Assembly: GCA_027625915.1 (NCBI GenBank)
Contig: JANTQA010000075.1
Location: 558,001-622,000, forward strand
DNA: 64,000 bases
DNA from: Anaeramoeba flamelloides
Taxonomy: Eukaryota; Metamonada; Anaeramoebidae
Reading direction: 5' to 3'
The notes under the pieces were generated by a model that saw nothing but the letters and a program-made list of their open reading frames with translations, was not told where the DNA came from and made no database searches. The translations under genes and the position numbers were made by a program. Of this stretch, positions 24,200 to 34,939 are shown piece after piece. Position 1 is the stretch's first letter, and the number at the start of each line of letters is the position of its first letter.

Positions 24200-24657
24200 C
24201 TGTTGAGAGAAAAATGTTGGACACAGAAAAATGGTTGGACACCTTTTTTAATTGGGAACATTAGTAAAATTGAAAATCAAATGCTATTGATAACTAGGTG
24301 AATTTTTGATAAATCCAAGTTTAAATGTGTTACAAGTTCATTAATCTGGGGTTTGTGTAGAATACCCATTTGGATGGTTGACAACTGAAGTAGATCATTC
24401 TATTTTAACAAAAACCCTAGTTTTAGTAAAGTTTACTATTAATTCTGAAAATGGTAATTTTTAAACTTGCTTTAGACTATAAGAGATAAAGTTTTGAAAA
24501 AGTAGAATCACATTAATGCTTATTCTAATAAGTAGATTGTTCTTAATTTCTTTGTTTATTTCACAAACGAAAGAAATTAAAAACCATTTTCAGTAATGTT
24601 ACCAATTAAAATTGGTGTCCAACTATTTTTCTCTGTCCAACATTTTTCTCTCAACAG
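24200..24657. mobile_element. Inverted-repeat element, family M4, in the histone spacer
   Basis: The ends are inverted repeats of about 45 bp: CTGTTGAGAGAAAAATGTTG, then GACACAGAAAAA, then TTGGACACC, with the complement at the right end. TA follows the right end; the left flank is TTAA, so the duplication is imperfect. There is no open frame. Only this copy was seen in the window. It lies inside the spacer between the H2A and H2B promoter arms, not in either arm. Confidence 0.75.
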
Positions 24658-24896
24658 TAAACAAAATTTTCACTCAGCTTGCCGAAAATAAAGCTTATGA
24701 AATCATTTATCATTTCAAATTTTTAAATCCTTATCAAAAACTTAATTTTTCAAAAGACTTTTTAGTGTTGGGTAGTTTAATGATTTATTTTAATTCTTTA
24801 GAGTGTGTATTTTTGGACAGCTGATTGAAAATAGTGATCTTATAATTTTGTAATGAACAGTATTTTTTAAAAAGATTTATTATCAGTTTTTTTAAT

Positions 24897-25151
24897 TCGT
24901 AAAAATATTGGATTATTTAACGATATTTGTTTTTCATATTATATTTTTAGAATTTTTATTTCTCTCATCATATTAACAAAAGAGTATCTATTTTACAAAT
25001 ACCAAAACACAATTTCAGTTCCATTCTATTTTTAATTTCAAAGAATATATCCTTTTAAACGTTCAAAATTTTTTTTAAAAGAAATATTTCCAATTAACAA
25101 AATCATTTTTTTCTATTTATATTTTTAAATAAAAAACAAACTTTAATACAA
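24897..25151 (+). promoter_or_regulatory. H2B promoter/5' leader, arm 2 of the mirrored histone module
   Basis: Inverted counterpart of 23310-23564 (see there). TATA-like TATTTATAT at 25114-25122. The identity continues through the first 12 coding bases (ATGTCCAAAAAA) of both genes and then ends, so each mirrored arm totals 267 bp. Confidence 0.8.
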
Positions 25152-25496
25152 ATGTCCAAAAAAACAGTTAACAAGGAAGATGAAACCAAAAAAAGAAAAA
25201 GAAGAGTAGAAACATACTCAACATATGTCTACAAAGTCTTAAAACAAGTCCATCCAGAAATTGGTATCTCCAACAAAGCAATGAGGATCATGAATTCATT
25301 TGTAATGGATGTCTTTGAAAGACTTGCTATGGAAGCCTCAAACTTGGCTAGGTTCAACAAAAGAGGTACAATCACATCCAGGGAAGTCCAATCTGCAACA
25401 AGATTATTATTACCAGGTGAACTTGCAAGACATGCTGTTTCTGAAGGAACCAAAGCTGTAACCAAATACTCAAACGCTACACACAAAGACGATTAA
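25152..25496 (+). CDS. Histone H2B
   Basis: Core histone partner of H2A. 114 aa, single exon. A short basic tail (KKRKRRVE, 13-20) leads into [37 protein letters not shown], a loop [20 protein letters not shown] and the C-terminal helix [18 protein letters not shown]. The lysine in AVTKY (K105) corresponds to the ubiquitylated K120 of animal H2B. The C-terminus carries a small extra tail, SNATHKDD. It is divergent from H2A with a 1.84-kb gap; the shared upstream module points to co-expression in S phase (inference). Confidence 0.97.
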   Translation: MSKKTVNKEDETKKRKRRVETYSTYVYKVLKQVHPEIGISNKAMRIMNSFVMDVFERLAMEASNLARFNKRGTITSREVQSATRLLLPGELARHAVSEGTKAVTKYSNATHKDD

Positions 25497-26340
25497 TTGT
25501 CTGACTATTTTTGAGAAATTTATCTTCTTTTAAAATGCTGAGTTTATTTCCACAATCCTAACTTGAAAAAATAAAATTTCAGTTTTAATAATTTTGTATT
25601 TTTATTTTCCTTGTTATTTTTTAAATTAACTTTTTTGAGATTTATTTTAAACAGTTGAAAAAATTGATTTAATGGTTAAGTGTCAGACTAATAGAATATA
25701 ATTTTCATTGGACTTTCTAAAAAAAAAAAGAGGAACTACATTTTCAGAATTGATTAGCACTTATTTACTTATCATCTGAAAGATATAAATATCTCAAAAA
25801 AAAACTATCTAATTTAGAAAAAAAGATTGGTCATAAAAACACTCTCTGTTTTTTTATTCAATTGAAACAATAATCTAAAAAAATTATATCTCTGTTATTT
25901 TTCTAAAGAAAAAATATAAAAAATGATGCTATATTTTTCAGATCTCTATCACTCGATATATTTGGTATTCAAGAATTGTGCAATAAAAAAAAATTTTTTT
26001 GAGACTTGTTTGAATAAATCAAAATATTCTTGAAAAAGTTGTAGAAAAGTAAAAACAAATCTTAAAAGTCCTCAAATCTAAAAGGAGAAATAATAAAATA
26101 TTTAATTGACTGATTTAAAGAAGTCTGTTACAAATGAATTCTGAACAAACTTGACAAAGATCATTAACCTTTTAGATTATTCCAGGTTCTTATGGTCCTG
26201 TATCAAAAGATTAAAATAAATTGTTTTAATTGTTTATTGTGAGAAAGGAGTAATCAAAGAAAATTTACTAAATAAAAAAGAGAAATAGAAAAATAATTAA
26301 AATATGAAAATAAAAAAATATATTATATCATTTACATGAC
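25497..26340. other. H2B 3' flank, gene-free
   Basis: A/T-rich, with no recognised gene or repeat. I cannot identify a histone 3' stem-loop; AATAAA-like sequences (AAAATAAAATTT near 25567) would allow ordinary polyadenylation. Confidence 0.5.
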
Positions 26341-26344
26341 CAAA

Positions 26345-27060
26345 TTAAAAATTATCCACGCCCTGGAACAGGATGGGGCAAAAACCCGATAGAATCATTG
26401 ACAATAAATAAGATTCCACAAATCGTGATTAATAAATTGGTCTTCCAAGACTCCTAATAACGGGGCACTATATACATAAGTTTGTATATTTTTTATCTAT
26501 TTTAGGAATTTTTTATTTTCATTTTTTTCTTTATTACCTTAAGTTTTCTAACCATAAGATCTTTGATGAAAAATTCTCAACAAGAATAATAAATTTCTTA
26601 ATTATGATTAGTCTTATTGAAGAGTTTTTGAGTATTCTTCCTAAGTATAGCATTTTTATACGTTTTTTTCTATTTTTTTAACAATTTTTTTTCCTTTTGA
26701 TTCTGATAAATTTATATCTTTCACAATACCAAATAAAGTGATTTATATTTTCATAATATTGAGCACAAGAATCACATTTTTTCTATTTTTCTTTTTCTTT
26801 TAAATATATCATATTTGGATTTCTTTTTCAAGACATACAAGTATCCATTTAGTCCGTTCTTAAAAGTGCGAAAATTTAAAATAAATTGCGTTCTCCAAAA
26901 GGGGCGTTGTTTAGCTTTTTATTTTTTATTTTTTTCTTCAAAACCTATTTTGAAAGTTGGTAATAACACACAATAAGATATTGATACAATCACCTTTTCA
27001 TTTAAACCAACTCTTAACACAGAATTACTGATAATAAAGTAAAGCAAATTTCTCTACCGG
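26345..27060 (-). mobile_element. LINE (non-LTR retrotransposon) 3' fragment
   Basis: On the minus strand the translation gives the tail of a reverse transcriptase ORF. First comes CVLLPTFKIGFEE (compare the family's LPT..YG.E.W). Next is KQRPFWRTQFILNFRTFKNG, then a cysteine-histidine motif CDSCAQYY..NHFIWYCERY, and finally a terminal stretch KMLYLGRILKN..SSKILWLENLR ended by TAA near 26535. The CxxC..H..C arrangement is the RT C-terminal zinc-finger-like motif of LINEs. The copy is 5'-truncated and decayed: the frame changes between the WRTQF part and CDSC, and again before KMLYLG. The 3' untranslated part may run to about 26345. No poly-A tail or target duplication was defined. Confidence 0.65.
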
Positions 27061-28073
27061 GTACCCCCCCCCACACACACTAATACTTAATTATTTCCCG
27101 ATAAACCAAATCTACCCCTTATTTCCATTTTTTTTTTTTTTTTTTTTGTGAATATTTACAAAAGAAAGAAATATAACAATAAACAAAGAAACTACCATTT
27201 TTATAAAAATAATACATTATAATCATTTACCTATAAAAATCAACCTTTTACAAATCACTTACCACGTATAACAAATCAATTCTGAATATATATATATATA
27301 TAATCATTATTTAATCCTTTCTAAAATTAGATTAGGTTGAAATCCTTCATCTCATTTATTTTTTGTTTATAAAATTGAATGAAAACCTAGTAAAATTTAT
27401 TTTCCAACAAAAAGAATTAATGGGGGTTTAAAAGATTTAGTTTCAATTAAATTTTATTATTATTATTATTTTTTAATATTTGTTTTTCTTCATTTTAATT
27501 TTTATAATTACCACCATTGAAGAAAAGAATAACATGGAAAAAAAGTGAAAGACAGTCTTTACTTACGAAAATTGTGGAAAATGAGTAAAAAAACCAATTT
27601 AAATCCCCTAATAAATTAAATTTCAAGAATAACCCGTTAGAATATCATTGTAGCCCGAATTTGGACCACTTTTGGAAAAAAAAAAAAAAAATCCAAATAA
27701 TTCTATTTTGGTCCCAAATGAGTTTTTTATTTTTATTTCGATTATTAACCCCAAACCCCTTTTTATAAAAATGAATTTTCTAATTGAATTCTAACATCCA
27801 CACAAAATGATAATTAATAAATAGGGAACCCAAATTTATTTGTAAAAAAATTCAACGGGTATCACAATAATAAACATTTATGACACCAATAAGTGGGATT
27901 TAAGTTTTTTATATAACTTTGCCAAATATGTCGATTTTGTGATTAATTCCGCACTAGTATCCTTTTCACTCTAGAATCTAATTAAAAAAAAAAACTTTTT
28001 TTTTTTTAATCGATGTTTATTACCACACGGAAAAATCCCCATACAGTTCCAAAGACCCACCCAATAAATTATA
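27061..28073. other. Gene-free stretch
   Basis: Contains a C9 run followed by (AC)n at 27064-27080, a T run near 27130, an (AT)n tract near 27287-27302 and an A run near 27679. No gene. Confidence 0.55.
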
Positions 28074-28267
28074 CAGCCAGTTCCACTAAGACACAAACTA
28101 CAACGAAATTTAAGGTACAATAAAAATCTCAAATTAAGGCACAAAAGTCAAAGTCTAGTAAAAATAAATTGTAAAAAATGAAATTTCAAATTTTGTGCCT
28201 TAATTTGAGATTTTTTGTGTACCTTAAATCTCATTGAAAGTTCCTGCCTTAAAAGTGAAACCTGTGT
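28074..28267. mobile_element. M1 element, copy 4
   Basis: 194 bp beginning CAGCCAGTTCCACT after TA and ending GTGAAACCTGTG before TA. The arms are somewhat eroded but the internal inverted blocks (AAGGTACA..AAATCTCAAATTAAGG and complement) are clear. Confidence 0.75.
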
Positions 28268-28736
28268 AGATTCTCTTTATTATTCCAGGCAAGTCATAAT
28301 TGTTGAAATAGAGCTATTGAAAAATTATTTATTTTGAAAATAATTTCATATTCTTTTAATATTTTAAGAAATCGCCACGGATAAAGTCTCAATTTAAATA
28401 TTTTGTATTTTTAAAAAGAATATCAAAATATTTGGTTTTCAAAAAGGGGTATTCAGAAACCAATTTTTAAAAATGAAAAGTAGAATAATCCCAAAAAACG
28501 ATAATTTTATGAAAAAAACATTATTTTTGCCGAAAATCACCAATTGTAAATCACAAACCAAATTTATACAAAAAAAAACAAAAAAATTGTGCTGGAATTT
28601 GGTTTATTTATTTTTTTAAAAATAATCAAAAAAAATAAAAAAATCAATTAATATTTAATAGATTTTGTTTATGTTATTACTCTGATTATTTTTCTTTTAT
28701 TTCAATGTGTAATTATTTGAATTGTTTTCAATTCGT
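28268..28736. other. 3' flank of eS6
   Basis: A/T-rich, with no gene or repeat recognised. Confidence 0.5.
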
Positions 28737-29543
28737 TTATTTCTTTTGTTCTTTATTCATTTTTCTTTTTTCTTTCCTAATGAGTCTTCTCTTTTTTTTA
28801 CGTTCCTTTTTCTTTTTAAGATGAGCAATATCCTTTTCAGATCTATTTTTAGCGTCCTTTCTTCTTTGATATCGTGTGGCTTCTTTTCTTCTTTGCTTAA
28901 CAATGTTTTTGTACCATTCCTTTTGCTTTTTGTTTTTAAGGAATCTGGCTCTCTTTTGTGAGATCTTTTCGCGTTTTCTTCTTAAAAGCTTAGGGGTGAT
29001 AAGTCTTTGGATTTTTGGTGCCTTGGTTTTAATCTTACCGCCTTCGTTTTTTGGTTGCACCTCTCTTCTGATGGCATATTTTCGGACGTCTTCGTCTTTC
29101 TTTAAGGCAAACAATTTTCTGATGTTGTTGGCTCTTTTTGGTCCAAGTCTTCTTGGGACAATGCTATCGGTAAGACCGGCAATGTCATTTTCGCCCTTCT
29201 TGACAACAATTAAATTGATGACGCCTAGATCTGGCCCTAAAATACATCCTCTGACGTTACGTCGAATTCTTTCTCCTTTTCTTTTTGGGCGATAGCATGG
29301 GTGACCTTCTCTTAATAAGAGCCTGGCACGTGTGGAAACAAGAACACCTTGCATCATTGGGAAACCTTGTTTGTCATTTCCCCCTGTGATTTTGAAAATG
29401 TATCCCTTGAATTCTTCTCCAAGTGGATCACCAATGATCTCTTGGCTGATTCGCTTTTCCCAAAAATAGGCAAGCTTTCTTTCGTCATCAATGTCAATGA
29501 CTTTTTGTAATCCAGTAACTGGGTTGGCAATATTAAGTTTCAT
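28737..29543 (-). CDS. RPS6: 40S ribosomal protein eS6 (RPS6)
   Basis: Small-subunit ribosomal protein. 268 aa, single exon, ATG at the expected place ([14 protein letters not shown]). Conserved family blocks follow in order: [20 protein letters not shown], then [61 protein letters not shown] and [15 protein letters not shown]. The C-terminal third is a long basic helix, as in all eS6. The extreme C-terminus ([17 protein letters not shown]) contains no serine, so the S6-kinase target cluster of animal S6 is absent. Slightly longer than human S6 (249 aa). Head-to-head with uL14, with 1.08 kb between the starts. Confidence 0.97.
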   Translation of the reverse strand: MKLNIANPVTGLQKVIDIDDERKLAYFWEKRISQEIIGDPLGEEFKGYIFKITGGNDKQGFPMMQGVLVSTRARLLLREGHPCYRPKRKGERIRRNVRGCILGPDLGVINLIVVKKGENDIAGLTDSIVPRRLGPKRANNIRKLFALKKDEDVRKYAIRREVQPKNEGGKIKTKAPKIQRLITPKLLRRKREKISQKRARFLKNKKQKEWYKNIVKQRRKEATRYQRRKDAKNRSEKDIAHLKKKKERKKKRRLIRKEKRKMNKEQKK

Positions 29544-30625
29544 AGTCTAAATTTTGATTTTTGATAGTGTTTATTGTTTGTTGTTTTTTTGTATTTTTGG
29601 TTTTTTTGGGAAAAGCGAAAGGTAAATTGATTTAGAAATGGAACAAAAGAATATTTTCACAAAATAGCCAGGATCAAAAAAAATGTATCAAAAAAAAAAA
29701 AAAAAAAAAGCAAGAAAGAAAAGCAAAAAAGAAACAAAAAAGTTCCTTGTATTTTTGGATTTCAAAACTTTTGTTTATTTTGTTTTTATGTGTAGGGATT
29801 GGATCAGTTTTCGTGGATGTAAAAAGATTTCTTTTTCTTTTTCTTTTTTTTTTTTTCTTTTTTTAAAAAAATTTGGGTTTTTGTTTTTAAAAAAAAAAAC
29901 AGTAGAAAGTTTGTTTGTAGGTGTGTTAAAAAAAAAAAGGTTTTACATTGTTGAGTTTTGTTTAATTGAAAAATTTAAGCGAAAAGTGAGGAAGATAAAT
30001 CTTTAAGAAATAAAAAAAATGAAAAAAACCAATTCTTTCTCAAATTCGACTTTATGTCAGTTTATTTGAAATTGAAATGATTGGAATCAACAACAATTAC
30101 GTATAGGCAAAAAAAGAATTCTCTCTAAAAAAGAGAAAAACTCTTTGAGAAAGTACCAGCAATCAATTTCATTGTGACTTTAAAAAGTTCAAAAACCAAT
30201 AATGTACACTGTTAAAAAAATTGAAATAACCTTTCCTCGAGATGAGTGGGTTGTGTACATTTCCATTAACCCTTCAATTCTAATCGTAAGGGACTTTTTA
30301 TTAAGAAAATCAAAAACCAAAATCTACCAAAAAAAAATTACCAGGTAAGGAATAAGAGTTTAGAAATCAAAAAGGTACTTTGCAAAATATTCATTTGGTT
30401 TTTCAATTTCTTTTGATCAAGACCAAAGAAAGAAAATAACAATAAACAAAAGAGCAAGTGATTCAATTCTTAAAATAGTTTTTCTCGTCACCGTAATAAA
30501 CAATTTTAACCATAGTTTGGAAAGAGAATGGAGTTTTATCACTTTTTTACAATTGTTATTGAAAATCTTTTGAAATGGAAAGTTTTATTTTTTTTAATTT
30601 TTATTCAATTTTTTAATTTTATCAA
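29544..30625. other. Shared upstream region of eS6 and uL14
   Basis: 1.08 kb between two divergent ribosomal-protein genes and therefore a candidate bidirectional promoter region. It is rich in A and T homopolymers (29692-29708, 29845-29900). No mirrored module like that of the histones is visible, and I cannot point to a specific shared element. Confidence 0.45.
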
Positions 30626-31437
30626 ATGTCCAAAAGAGGTAGAGGCGGTGCTACAGGAAACAAATTCAAAATCTCGGTTGGTTTACCAACAGCTGCTATT
30701 GTCAATTGTGCAGACAATACAGGTGCCAAAAATTTATATATTATTGGTGTTAAAGGTGTACAAGGAAGATTAAACAGATTACCTGGTGCAAGTGTTGGTG
30801 ATATGGTAGCTTTTTCTTTTTTCTTTTTTTTTTTTGTTTTGGTACAAAACCAAAAAGCAATTTTTTTAATTTTTTGTTTTTTAATTTTTTTATTTCCTTC
30901 TTCCAAAATAATAACTTCAAAAAAAAGATCATTTGCTCAGTCAAAAAAGGAAAACCAGATCTCAGAAAAAAAGGTAATTTCTTTTTTCTTATACTTTTTA
31001 CTTTTTTTTTTTTTTTTTTTTTTTACAATGTCCTTTTTTATGATCTTCTTTGCTTTTTTATTTTTTTTTATTACAAAAAAAAGATTTTTTTGTTGTTGTT
31101 TGCCTTATTTTACTTTGAGTTAAATCCCAAGTCTCTTTACAAATTGCTAAATACCAAAAACTCTTCATTTTTCTTGGAATTCTTAAATTTTTTTTTTTTT
31201 TTTTTTTTTTCTTTTTCTTTTAATTTTTCAATCCAAAAAGTCTTAGCAGGTGTTATTGTCAGACAAAAAAAAGCATGGAGAAGAAGAGAAGGTGTCTATA
31301 TCTTTTTTGAAGATAATGCAGGTGTTATTGTAAATCCAAATGGTGAAATGAAGGGATCTGTTGTCAATGGTCCTGTAGCTAAAGAGTGTGCAGATATTTG
31401 GCCAAGAATTGCAAGTAATGCAAGTTCAATCATTTAA
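30626..31437 (+). CDS. RPL23: 60S ribosomal protein uL14 (RPL23), three exons
   Basis: Large-subunit ribosomal protein. Exons 30626-30805, 30928-30973 and 31241-31437 join to 140 codons plus TAA, the same length as human RPL23. Exon 1 ends after GDM (phase 0, donor GTAGCT). The 46-base exon 2 supplies [15 protein letters not shown] (human: VMATVKKGKPELRKK), with donor GTAATT. Exon 3 resumes with the shared valine, [18 protein letters not shown], and runs through [18 protein letters not shown] to [11 protein letters not shown]. Conserved residues fix all three exons. The introns (122 and 267 bp) are extremely T-rich; the second holds T runs of 20 or more. Reading straight through the first donor would give a false longer frame, so the splice structure matters for annotation. 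Confidence 0.95.
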
Positions 31438-34236
31438 ACAATCTTATTTTGTTGACAGTTTGAATTATTAGAAATAACATACATTACATTCTAACAATTT
31501 TTATTATTTGGTTATGAATTTTTTTCAGATTTCTTTGTTTGAAGCAATTCACAAATAATCTTCAGAAAATAAAATAGAATCTTTGACTTTAATTTTTAAT
31601 GTTTGGGCTCTTATTTTCCTTTCATTTTTTTTAACTACAATGCTTTTCAAACAAAATGGGGTTTATGAAATTACTAAAAAAATTGAATAATTACATTACT
31701 ACTAACAAAAGCTTTAAAAATTAAGAAAACAATTAACTAAATGAACAACTTTTTTTATTAAACAACTAATAAAATTAACTGAACTTATAGAAAGTACAAG
31801 ACTCTAATTCTTTTATTAAATGTTAAATTCGAAATAAATTTGCTGATTTTTTTTGTTTTAAATCCTGAAACACTTTTATTGAAAATTTTAATCAACAGTT
31901 CAATTGAATCGACCTCGATTTTTTTTGTCAATTTTTTAATAATTAACCAATTTTGATAAAATTCTATCTTTGATTTTGTTATCCCAAATACTACTAGAAT
32001 TATAAGAAGAAAAATGCAAGATCTATCAGCTCTTCAAAATATTAAATAAAGGGGTTCTATAGTAAAAATAATCTCATTCTACAATCTAAAAAAATATCCA
32101 ATAATAAGAATTCTTAGAGATCTGAAATTGTTCTTTTTTATATACTAATTCAATTTCATCAAGGTAGAATTCATTTTGAGTATTTTATATGACTCTATTT
32201 CAATTTTTAAATTTATTTGTCAAATTAAAAACTTTTTAAAAATCAAAGTAATTTTTGACAAATAAAAAAATCCAAAAGAAACTAAATTTCCAAAGAGAGA
32301 CAATACAAATGATCTCCATAACTCACACCCAACAACAGCTATTACAACACACCTCTTTAAATATTGCTTTAGTTTTGAAATAGTTTCAAGATAAGAGGAT
32401 ATATTACCTAATGAAGAAACACTAAAAATTGTAAATTGCAGAACAACATTTTGAGGTAAAAAAAAACTTTCCATACTTTAATGATCAGAACTTGAAATAG
32501 AAGAAACTCACACAACCATTCTTCTCTTTATAAATATAACTAATTAATTCCAAATAGAGGAAAAATAAACCTCATATTTTTAATCGAGGTTGTTTCATTC
32601 AAAAAACTTTTTGAGATTGTAAGATTAGAAATTTTAATTTATTGATGAACAAGCGTAAAAAAAAGTGATAAATATTTTTTCTGAAGGTATTAATTCACAC
32701 AAGACCCTATACTTGTGAAATGAATCGTTTTCAAAATTTAGTTTTTTGATGTGATCTTTGAACTTTGAGGAATAATCTAAAAGATGTATTTTTATATATA
32801 ATTTCTGGAACTAATAGGGAAAAATTTTTTAATAGAAGATTTGGTGATATCTTGGTAAAACCAAGATAAAATTTTAATGGATCGCGATAATCAATAAATT
32901 CATGACAATTATCTAAATACTGTGATAAATGTCAAAATACCATGATAAAAAATAAATTGAGATATAATAGTTGATGACTTTAAGGTCTAATTCAACAATC
33001 TTTTTTAAAAAGAAAAATAAGGAAATACTAGTAAAATTAGAATTTTCATTACAGATCAATAAATTAGTGATTAATTTATCTTATCGCTTAATGTCAAATA
33101 TCACCAATTTGTGTTTTTTTACTGAAAATCTGTTATATTTCTGATAATAATAAAAACACACATATTATCCAAATTTGCAATAATAAAAAAAAAAGTTGTA
33201 ATAAATTGAGGAAAATTTTTTGAATTAATTAATCCCCAAAAACACAACTTGTAAAGACAATTAACATTTAAAAAATATATAAAAATAATGTAATTGATGC
33301 TTTATTTTTGATATTTTTTGTAAGGGGACATAATTATATCTTACATTTTTTGAGTTGGCAAATTCATTTTCAGTAATAATTGTTAAATACCAAAAAAATA
33401 TTATTATTATCGATAAAATCAGATATTGGTAATAAAACGACAAATACTGTGGATCTTATATTTCTCACTAAAAAATCACTATTCACGAATTTCACTATTT
33501 TGTTTAATCAAAAAACAGATCATGTGAAAAAAAGTTACTATTTGAAAAAACAACAAAAAAAGATAATTGAACCAAACAATGGTTAGATAAAAGAGTTTTA
33601 TTGTGTTTTATTTTTATTTAGTTGACAGATTAATTCATCCTTTAGATCAAAAAACGCAAACACAAAAGCAAATGAATAGTTTCCTATCCAAAAATTTTAT
33701 TACCAACCACGTTGAATACAAATGGTTCTAAAACATCCAACCCTTCACATTTTTTTTTCCAAGAATGTATCTCGTGTTAAAAATATTTTCTTTAGGATAT
33801 TGAAAGCTTAAAGTAGTCAGATAACCCCTCAAAAGCTTTCAAAATAACATATCAACAATATCATCAATTATTAAAATTATTTATACATTTCTTGTTATTC
33901 TTCTCCTTCTTCTCATAACTTAGAATTGTATAGAGAACACAACCAGAGTTTAATAAATTTTTTAAACCAATCACCAAATAAGAAGGAAAATTACCCTTTC
34001 TTTATTTTTTTTTGGTTATCGAACTTAAATGTTAATAACTCCATTTTAAAACAACTTATATATTTTATATCTAGACATTGTTTAAATTGATGATTATTTG
34101 TGTTCAGAAAATTTGTCAGAGATTTTATATTTTGTAAAATAAAAAAATTGTATTTCAAATACAAAAAATCTCAGGCCTTTTATAATGATTTATATTTTTT
34201 AAACCTTTCAAATAGCAACCACTTTTTTAAAATAAG
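31438..34236. other. Long gene-poor stretch (2.8 kb)
   Basis: No conserved gene. The only noteworthy item is the small minus-strand frame listed at 32220-32474. No member of the repeat families described elsewhere was recognised here. Confidence 0.45.
32220..32474 (-). CDS. Possible small protein, 84 aa (uncertain)
   Basis: ATG-to-TGA frame with mixed composition: a soluble-looking N-terminal half (SSLGNISSYLETISKLKQYL) followed by two hydrophobic stretches (CVVIAVVG and SFVLSLFGNLVSFGFF) that could be membrane segments. No family is recognised and there is no neighbour context. An open frame of this length is only mildly surprising in DNA of this composition. Confidence 0.2.
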   Translation of the reverse strand: MESFFLPQNVVLQFTIFSVSSLGNISSYLETISKLKQYLKRCVVIAVVGCELWRSFVLSLFGNLVSFGFFYLSKITLIFKKFLI

Positions 34237-34460
34237 TTGATTTTGGAAATCTTACTGATAAATTCTAATAAATCTCAAAAAATTTTTAGTTCAATTTCCA
34301 TTTTTATAAATCTTCGAACAGTTTCTTATCAAACAGTCCAGTACAAAGAATATTTTGAAGAACAACTAATTTTACAGAGTTTCTTAACACTTGACTTCAT
34401 AAAATGCTTTATTCAAAACCTGAGCCGAATAATTTCAAAAAGGAAAATCAAGTAAAAATT
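34237..34460 (+). repeat. Dispersed repeat R4, copy 1
   Basis: Resembles about 50230-50420, with shared blocks such as AAAATGCTTTATTC followed by AAAAAGGA(A/G)AAT. A 72-codon frame here opens on TTG and is treated as part of the repeat, not a gene. Confidence 0.4.
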
Positions 34461-34621
34461 TCCAAACTAAAATTGCATTTTATCAGTATTTCAAATAAAG
34501 TGTTAATGTCTATATTTACAAAATGGAAAATTAAATTATAATATATTTGAAATCACTTATTTGAATCTATCAGTTGGTTAACAGGTTTATTGTTCACGAT
34601 TGTTTAAAAGGAATTTTTTTA

Positions 34622-34786
34622 CTGGTATTTGAATTATAAATTTGAAAAAATTTTCACTTCATTTCCTGATTTTTCTTTAATAAATAGAGCTTTCAAAGAA
34701 GTAGGTTGGGATTTTAAGCTCAGTTTGAAAAAAGGAAATTGTGAAAATGAATTGAAAATTTTTCCAATTTAAAATTCATATACCAG
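34622..34786. mobile_element. Short inverted-repeat element, family M6, copy 1
   Basis: 165 bp between TA dinucleotides. The left end is CTGGTATTTGAATTATAAAT, then TTTTCACTTCATTT; the right end is the complement (AATGAATTGAAAATTTTTCC, then ..TATACCAG). No coding capacity. Copies are at 51263-51425 and about 59070-59234. Confidence 0.75.
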
Positions 34787-34939
34787 TATTTCATGAAATT
34801 TTTGTACCCGATTTCGTTTTAGTGTTTGTTGTTGTTAGGAATTAATGTTTAAAGAAAAATAAATTGAACAAAATTTTCTTTTGGGTTATCAAAAAACGTA
34901 TTTTAAAAGATCGAAGCAAAATTTTAATTATTAAATTTT

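Noticed and set aside
24612-24824. 70-codon plus-strand frame upstream of H2B
   Set aside because: It opens on TTG inside the right arm of the M4 element and has no conserved feature.
26341-26480. G+C-richer patch considered as a tRNA or other structured RNA
   Set aside because: No cloverleaf or TTCGA-type arm in the right place; it reads better as the 3' part of the LINE remnant.
28876-29295. 139-codon plus-strand frame
   Set aside because: Antisense shadow of eS6.
33380-33586. 68-codon plus-strand frame
   Set aside because: Non-ATG start, A/T-driven composition and no motif.
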